From Cichorium intybus (taxonomy: Eukaryota > Streptophyta > Magnoliopsida > Asterales > Asteraceae), in the NCBI GenBank assembly GCA_023525715.1, contig CM042013.1, forward strand, positions 81,568,994-81,632,993: a DNA stretch of 64,000 bases, read 5' to 3'. Below, one piece after another: positions 59,232-64,000 of this stretch (positions within the stretch are counted from its first letter, which is position 1; every line of letters begins with the position of its first letter). Position numbers and translations under genes: made by a program. Below the pieces are notes generated by a model. It searched no databases, had not been told where the DNA came from, and saw nothing but the letters and a program-made list of their open reading frames with translations.

Positions 59232-60364
59232 TGACAACGCCTAGTAATATCACATATTTTAGTCGTTGTTGAGCCCTATTCTTAATGAAATTATATCATA
59301 TATACTGTGGTATATTCACTTTTCGTGCCGGTACTTGTTTGGAATAAAATAATGAAAACAGGGACTAAAAGCGTGCAAATTGGAGGAAGTTTGAAGAAGA
59401 AGGCAAAATCAGGAAAATGTGTACGCGCTCCGCGGATATCACAAAAGCGCGACGCGGATATAAGGTGGTGGAACAAATTCAAATGCCGATAAAACAGGGA
59501 TAAGCCAGCACGCGCGACGCGGGATCCACTTATGCGCGGCGCGGCTGTGGGAAATTTGCAACTATAAATAGAGGCTTTTTCAGCCGAAAACCCTAGCAAA
59601 GACCCGGTGGAAAATCGACCTGAAGGCTCTTTGACTCCGTGATTAAGCTTCAGCAACGTCTTATTTGGTATTTTTATGTTTTAGAATTTAATTTCATTTA
59701 GTTAATAGTTAGCATTAGTGGCTAGGGTCTTTGGGAATGACAACCACTAACCTTGAGCATTTTAGTTTACTGTTTTTCAGTGTTGGTTACTGTATTGGAT
59801 CAGTGGAATTTGTTTTTGGTTTATGAAAATCATTTGGTTACAAGTAATCTTGGTTTTTCGGTGTTTTATGCTTTCTATTGGATTGTGCTTGTTTGATTGG
59901 TGTTTGGATGTTTGTTTTGACCTTGTTTGGACTGACTCCTTTGCTGATTTCAGTAGCCAACTAGGTTAGCTTTTTAGGGTTGAGCTTTAGCCAGTGACTG
60001 TTCCATTGGACCTTAGTTATTGGTTTAGTTTATGCCTCGTTTTGGTTTATGTTTGTTTTGTTTGTTTGTGTGCCTTTGTTTACTTCTGGATTAGATATGT
60101 ACTTCTGATTTCAGAAAGTGACTAGGTTTGGTTTGAAGTTTAGCTTAGTCTATGCTTGTTTTGAGATTGTTTGGTTTATGTTTTCTGGGTTTAGTAGTCA
60201 AAAGCTTAGAAACTAGGTCCTCTGACTATAGTGTGACACTATAGTTGGTAATCTGTCACCTATCTTGACCACGTAACTCCTGCGGATCGACCCTGACTAC
60301 CACTGTGCTAGTGTGTGTTAGGTAATTCTCTTATTTTTGACGTCACGACGACCTAGGCGTGTCA
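59232..60364 (+). repeat. 3' LTR of Athila-like element
   Basis: It is the same length as the 5' LTR (1,133 bp) with about 29 substitutions and no sizeable indel seen. Confidence 0.95.
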
Positions 60365-60369
60365 AAAAC

Positions 60370-60519
60370 CCTACATTATAAACAAGTATTCGGCACAAGT
60401 TATCCATTTCACCTTGTTCATTTACGGCTTTACATTGTTCTTGTGCGATTGTCAATCTCGTATATGATTGCTAAATCCTTAGTCATTATTCGACTATTAA
60501 TTGATTTCGACACCCAACA
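60370..60519 (+). repeat. 3' LTR of SIRE-b, right part
   Basis: It resumes at CCTACATTATAAAC after the second AAAAC and ends CGACACCCAACA. Together with 52921-53259 it gives 489 bp, the same as the 5' LTR. Confidence 0.92.
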
Positions 60520-61559
60520 GAGTGTCATCACAAAAGAAGAAACAAACGAAGTCTTGCTCAGATCTGAAAGGGAGGGATCAATGTTTCCCTTAAATCTAAA
60601 GCATGTAACTAGTGGGCAATCCTTATGTCTTCTCTCAAAAGCCAACTCCGATGTTAGCTGGATTTGGCACCGAAGACTTGCTCATTTGAATTTTAAAGAC
60701 TTAAACAAGTTAGTGGCCATGGATTTGGTTCGTGGAATGCCTGCTCTCAAATTTGACAATGATTCACTTTGTTCTGCTTGTGAGCATGGCAAGCAAACAA
60801 AACAAAGGCATCCAACTGTGATCAATCCTAAAATCACCGAACCCCTTTCACTTCTCTATATGGACTTGTGTGGTCCATCCGCAGTTGAATCAATTGGAAA
60901 GAAGAAATACATTCTTGTGATAGTTGATGATTATTCAAGGTTTACTTGGGTCTTATTTTTAAGAAACAAATCGGATGCTGCTGAAGAAATCATTAACTTC
61001 ATAAAGAAGATGGAAGTGATGCTAAACAAGAAGGTACGAACCATGCACAGTGACAATGGTTTAGAGTTCAAAAATCAAACTCTTGATGGATTCTTAAAAA
61101 CAAAGGGCATAAGTCACAACTTCTCGGCACCATACACTCCACAACAAAATGGTGTTATAGAAAGGAGAAATCGTTCTTTGTGTGAAGCAGCTAGAACAAT
61201 GCTAAATTTTGCAAACCTGCCCATGTACTTCTAGGCCGAAGCCATTTCTACAGCTTGCTTCACTCAAAATAGATCCTACATTCACAAGAGATTTCATATT
61301 ACACCTTATGAAGTACTCAACCGAAGAAAACCAAATGTCAAATTTCTTCACATCTTTGGTTGTAGATGTTTCATCTTGAACTTGAAAGATCATCTGACTA
61401 AGTTCAATGAAAATGATGAAGAAGGAATTTTCCTTGGATACTCTCAAGACTCAAAAGCTTATAGAGTCATGAACAAGAGGACTCGAAAAATTGAAGAAAC
61501 ATTCAACCTGAGGTTTGATGATTACTACATCAAGAAGTCTTTGCATCCATTCCCAATGT
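60520..61559 (+). pseudogene. pol: SIRE-a GAG-pre-integrase and integrase
   Basis: It opens with the second GAGTG and continues the protease-linker frame. The zinc-binding region has WHRRLAHLNF (His pair) and CSACEHGKQTKQ (Cys pair), 60668-60781. The catalytic core shows Asp at 60863-60865 (YMDLCGPS), Asp at 61052-61054 (MHSDNGLEF) and Glu at 61160-61162 (NGVIERRNRS), with 35 residues between the last two, so the DD35E set is complete. A TAG at 61232-61234 replaces what is normally a Trp codon before AEAISTACF. The C-terminal part (FHITPYEVLNRRKPN, IFLGYSQDSKAYRV) follows in the same frame. Confidence 0.9.
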
Positions 61560-62635
61560 CATCTATCTTTCCAAGGCCTTCTGGGGATGCTGTGCCAATC
61601 ACTACATTTGATACAGACTTTACACATTTGTTCGATCCACCTGTAAGGGCTGTGGACTCCGAAGCCAGGGCACCTGACAATCTTAAGTCCGAAATGTCCA
61701 AACTCACAGACGGACCCGATGACTCTTCCACAAGTAGCGTACAAAATCCATCATCTGTCGAGGGGGAGTTATCAAGCCGAAACGAAGGGGATGCTAGTGT
61801 TGAAGGGGAGCCAAACAATAATCAAACTTCACCAATACAGGAAATCCCTCCCATCATGTCTCCACATCCATCAATCTATGGGGAGCCAGAGATTTCCACT
61901 CCGAACTCAACCACTCCAGTCGCTTCGGATAGAGCAACCACTTCCTCAACACCAGCTGCTGTCGAGGGGGAGCATTCTCTAAACTCATCTTCACAATTGC
62001 ACACACCACATCCAAATGCAATTAACTCAAACAATAATTTGATAATGGATGATTTTCCATCCACTTCGGGATATCCTTCAGATATTGAGGATATTGATTC
62101 TGAAGGACCACCCGATTTTGATCCAAACTATCCTCTTTTGGACAAATGGACGAAAAGTCATCCACCATCACAAGTCATCGGTAACATTCAAGATAGGGTG
62201 TTGACTCGTGCACAACTTCACCAAAGACAACTTAATTTAAAAAAAACTTCGAAGTTGTGTATGTTCAATGTCTTTATCTCAAAAGTTAAACCTAAGAATG
62301 TTAAGGATGCTTTCGATCACCCTGACTGGATTGAAGCTGTGCAATTGGAATTAAAGGAATTTGAAAGAAATAAAGTTTGGAGGCTAATTCCAAAACCTGC
62401 TAATGCTTCAATCGTCGGTCTGAAATGGGTTTATAGAAATAAGTTAGACACCGAAGGCAATGTGGTTCGGAACAAATCTAGGCTGGTTGTCAAGGGTTAC
62501 TGTCAACAGGAGGGGATCGACTACGAAGAGACATTCGCTCCCGTTGCCAGACTTGAATCAGTTCGGAAATTTTTGGCTTATGCCGCACATAAAAACTTTG
62601 ATGTCTATCAAATGGATGTCAAATGTGCTTAATAG
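61560..62635 (+). pseudogene. pol: SIRE-a integrase-RT linker and start of RT
   Basis: The linker (61560-62150) is Ser/Thr/Pro-rich, with VEGE repeats (SSVEGELSS, ASVEGEPN, AAVEGEHS) and GGGGAG-rich DNA. RT begins near 62290 (DAFDHPDWIEAVQLELKEFE, NKVWRLIPKP, VGLKWVYRNKLD, NKSRLVVKGYCQQEGIDYEE, FAPVARLESVRKFLAYAA). Two adjacent stops (TAA TAG, 62630-62635) sit right after YQMDVKCA, where two sense codons are expected, with the frame otherwise kept. Confidence 0.88.
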
Positions 62636-63321
62636 AATGGTGATCTCGAAGAAACAGTTTTTGTTGAACAACCACCTGGTTTTGAAAGTAAAGAACATTT
62701 CAACCATTACTATGTGTTAGACAAAGCTGTCTATGGTTTAAAACAAGCTCCTAGAGCTTGGTATGAGACCTTGACAAAATTTCTAAAAGAGTCAATTTTT
62801 AAACAGGGATCAGTGGATCCAACACTTTTTAGAAAGAAAGTTGGATCTCACTTGATATTTGTCCAAATCTATGTGGATGACATAATATTTGGATCCACTG
62901 ACCCAAATCTCTCAAAAGACTTTGAAAAACTCATGAAAAGCAAGTTTCAGATGAGTATGATGGGAAAGATTAACTTCTTTCTCGGATTACAAATAAAACA
63001 ATCAAAGGAAGGGATCTTTATCAATCAACAAAAGTATACGAAGTGTTTGCTTGAATGCTTCGGAATGACTAACTGTTCCAAAGAAAAAGTTCCTTTACCT
63101 GCAGGTATAAGGCTGAATCCTTCATTGGACAAACCAAAGACTGACGTCCAGCAATACCTAAGCATGATTGGATCCTTGCTTTATCTCACAGCCAGTCAGC
63201 CCGATATCATGTTTGCAATCTGCAATTGTGCAAGATACCAGGCTGACCCAAGAGAACCTCACTTGGCTGCAATTAAAAAAAAATTTCGATATCTTCATGG
63301 TACACCTGCTTATGGGCTTTA
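62636..63321 (+). pseudogene. pol: SIRE-a reverse transcriptase, remainder
   Basis: It continues in the same frame after the double stop: NGDLEETVFVEQPPGF, VYGLKQAPRAWYETL, and the catalytic YVDD box (62870-62881). Then KINFFLGLQIKQSKEGIF, INQQKYTKCLLECFGM and TASQPDIMFAICNCARYQ follow. The frame is lost at about 63320 through a small indel at the start of RNase H. Apart from the stops the RT signature is complete. Confidence 0.9.
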
Positions 63322-63824
63322 GTGTACCCAGCACATTCAGGCTTCTACATTCAAGCCTACTCAGACTCAGACCTTCGTGGATGCTCTATTGATCACAAGA
63401 GCACTTCGGGTGGTTGTCAATTCCTTGATAGGAAGCTAATCAGTTGGAAATCTAAGAAGCAAACTTGTGTCTCTATTTCAACTGCTGAAGCTGAGTATGT
63501 GGCTGCAATGCTTGTACCTCGCAAATCATCTGGATTCAAAGCCAACTGAAGGACTATGCCATCAACATAAGAAAAATACCATTGTTCTGTGATTCACAAA
63601 GTGTCATTCGTATATGCCACAATCCTGTACAACATTCTAAGACGAAGCATATAGCTCTTCGCTATCACTTCATCAAAATTCATGTTGAGGAGGGGAATAT
63701 TGAAGTACACATTGTTCACACAACTGAACAATTGGCAGACATCTTCACTAACGCTTTGAATGAAGAGGCATTCAAAAGAATTGTTCGTGGACCTGGAATG
63801 ATTGATGGATCCACTCTACTTTAA
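63322..63824 (+). pseudogene. pol: SIRE-a RNase H, frameshifted
   Basis: Two frames. 63322-63549 has QAYSDSDLRGCSIDHKSTSG (Asp) and SISTAEAEYVAAM (Glu). 63582-63824 has FCDSQSVIRICHNPVQHSK (Asp), TKHIALRYHFIK and EQLADIFTNALNEEAF, ending at LL before the stop at 63822-63824. A frameshift lies near 63510-63580. The order and motifs are those of Copia RNase H. Confidence 0.88.
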
Positions 63825-64000
63825 AACTCAGATTTGCACATTCTTTCCTTAGTCTTTCAATTTGAAAAACAAAAATTAATAACACTACGCAGCACTCCGA
63901 AGATCTTTGTCGCTTCGGAGCTCATCGGAGTAAAACAAGTAAAACAACTTAAGGTTGCACCGTAGTACTCCGAAGCCCTCTGTTACTTCGGAGCACCTCG
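63825..64000 (+). other. Start of SIRE-a 3' region with two matched hairpins
   Basis: After pol there is an A/T-rich stretch and then two hairpins with the same stem: CTCCGAAG (63895-63902)/CTTCGGAG (63913-63920), and CTCCGAAG (63968-63975)/CTTCGGAG (63986-63993). Each has a 10-nt loop of different sequence, and they are 73 bp apart. The 3' LTR and any 3' ORF lie beyond the window. Confidence 0.7.

Larger units (their letters stand above)
53260..60364 (+). mobile_element. Athila-like Ty3/Gypsy element lacking RT and integrase
   Basis: Two 1,133-bp LTRs (53260-54392, 59232-60364) differ at about 29 positions by hand (around 2.5%). The TSD is AAAAC (53255-53259, 60365-60369). The PBS is a perfect Asp-tRNA type. 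The interior encodes gag-protease (54520-56532), a short coiled-coil ORF (to 56811), the conserved post-pol non-coding motif (56828-56866) and an env-position ORF (57131-58325). RT, RNase H and integrase are absent: the protease end is followed almost directly by the post-pol motif. The Athila assignment comes from gag, protease, PBS and the post-pol motif. Confidence 0.92.
49412..60519 (+). mobile_element. Pol-less SIRE-like element (SIRE-b) nested in SIRE-a
   Basis: The 5' LTR is 49412-49900 and the 3' LTR 52921-53259 plus 60370-60519. The exact TSD is GAGTG (49407-49411 and 60520-60524). The interior is only 3.0 kb: PBS, an open gag, a 3' ORF and a PPT. Protease, integrase, RT and RNase H are absent. 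By hand the two LTRs differ at about 20 of 489 positions (around 4%). An Athila-like element (53260-60364) sits in the 3' LTR. It is a non-autonomous derivative of the same family as its host. Confidence 0.92.
44810..64000 (+). mobile_element. SIRE-like Ty1/Copia element (SIRE-a), runs off the window
   Basis: Order: LTR (44810-45292), PBS, gag with a very long C-terminal extension (45453-49113), protease start (49114-49411), the nested element 49412-60519, then the rest of protease/pre-integrase, integrase, RT and RNase H (60520-63824), and the start of a 3' region. Copia domain order, LTR-derived promoter and PBS are all visible. The gag and pol frames have several stops and shifts, so the copy is inactive. 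The long gag extension and a 3' extra region fit the SIRE (Maximus) lineage, which is inferred. Confidence 0.88.

Noticed and set aside
44810..64000. SIRE-a as an intact autonomous element
   Set aside because: Frameshift and mutated zinc knuckle in gag, stops at 48304, 49111, 61232, 62630 and 62633, frameshifts in RNase H, and an 11-kb insertion.

Overview
This 64 kb window looks like heterochromatic, transposon-packed DNA from a eudicot nuclear genome. I found no credible host gene, rRNA, tRNA or bacterial-type feature. Every long coding stretch belongs to a plant transposable element (Ty1/Copia, Ty3/Gypsy or hAT), and the elements carry the usual plant primer sites (initiator Met-tRNA type TGGTATCAGAGC; Asp-tRNA type TGGCGCCGTTGCCGGGGA). 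An Asterales-like genome is my guess from the look of the families; the sequence does not prove it.

Layout. 1-2604: AT-rich repeats and a broken Gypsy (Tat-type) RNase H/integrase fragment. 2605-6027: a small non-coding LTR element (Tekay-like, 387-bp LTRs, + strand). 6515-8465: a decayed hAT element with a DUF4371-type transposase. 8570-12152, 26563-27653 and 37748-38029 (plus a little after 40297): an old outer layer of Copia-like LTRs ('outer layer') with almost no coding left. Into it went a minus-strand Copia element (12153-26562), which itself hosts a minus-strand Athila-like element (16448-22161). Also in it is a rearranged, non-coding, minus-strand multi-LTR complex of about 10.1 kb (27654-37742) and a related solo LTR (38030-40296).

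41319-64000 is a stack of insertions: a Tekay-like 5' half (to 44809) is cut by a SIRE-like Copia element (44810 to beyond the window). That element is cut in its protease/integrase region by a pol-less SIRE relative (49412-60519), whose 3' LTR is cut by an Athila-like element (53260-60364). Target-site duplications (TSDs) support the order: ATGGC, ATAGC/GTAGC, GCTGG, AGAAT, GAGTG and AAAAC. Hand counts of LTR mismatch fit it too: about 2.5% in the inner Athila and about 4% in its SIRE host.

Functionally, most elements are non-autonomous. Two look designed by deletion rather than random decay. The inner SIRE keeps an open gag with an intact zinc knuckle plus a 3' ORF but has no protease, integrase, RT or RNase H. 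The Athila-like element keeps gag-protease and an env-position ORF but lacks RT, RNase H and integrase. Both would need enzymes from relatives; the host SIRE copy encodes these domains but is broken by stops and frameshifts. The most unusual signal is non-coding: four Gypsy-type LTR families each carry an array of short CG-containing palindromes directly upstream of the TATA box, and one palindrome type is shared by two unrelated families.
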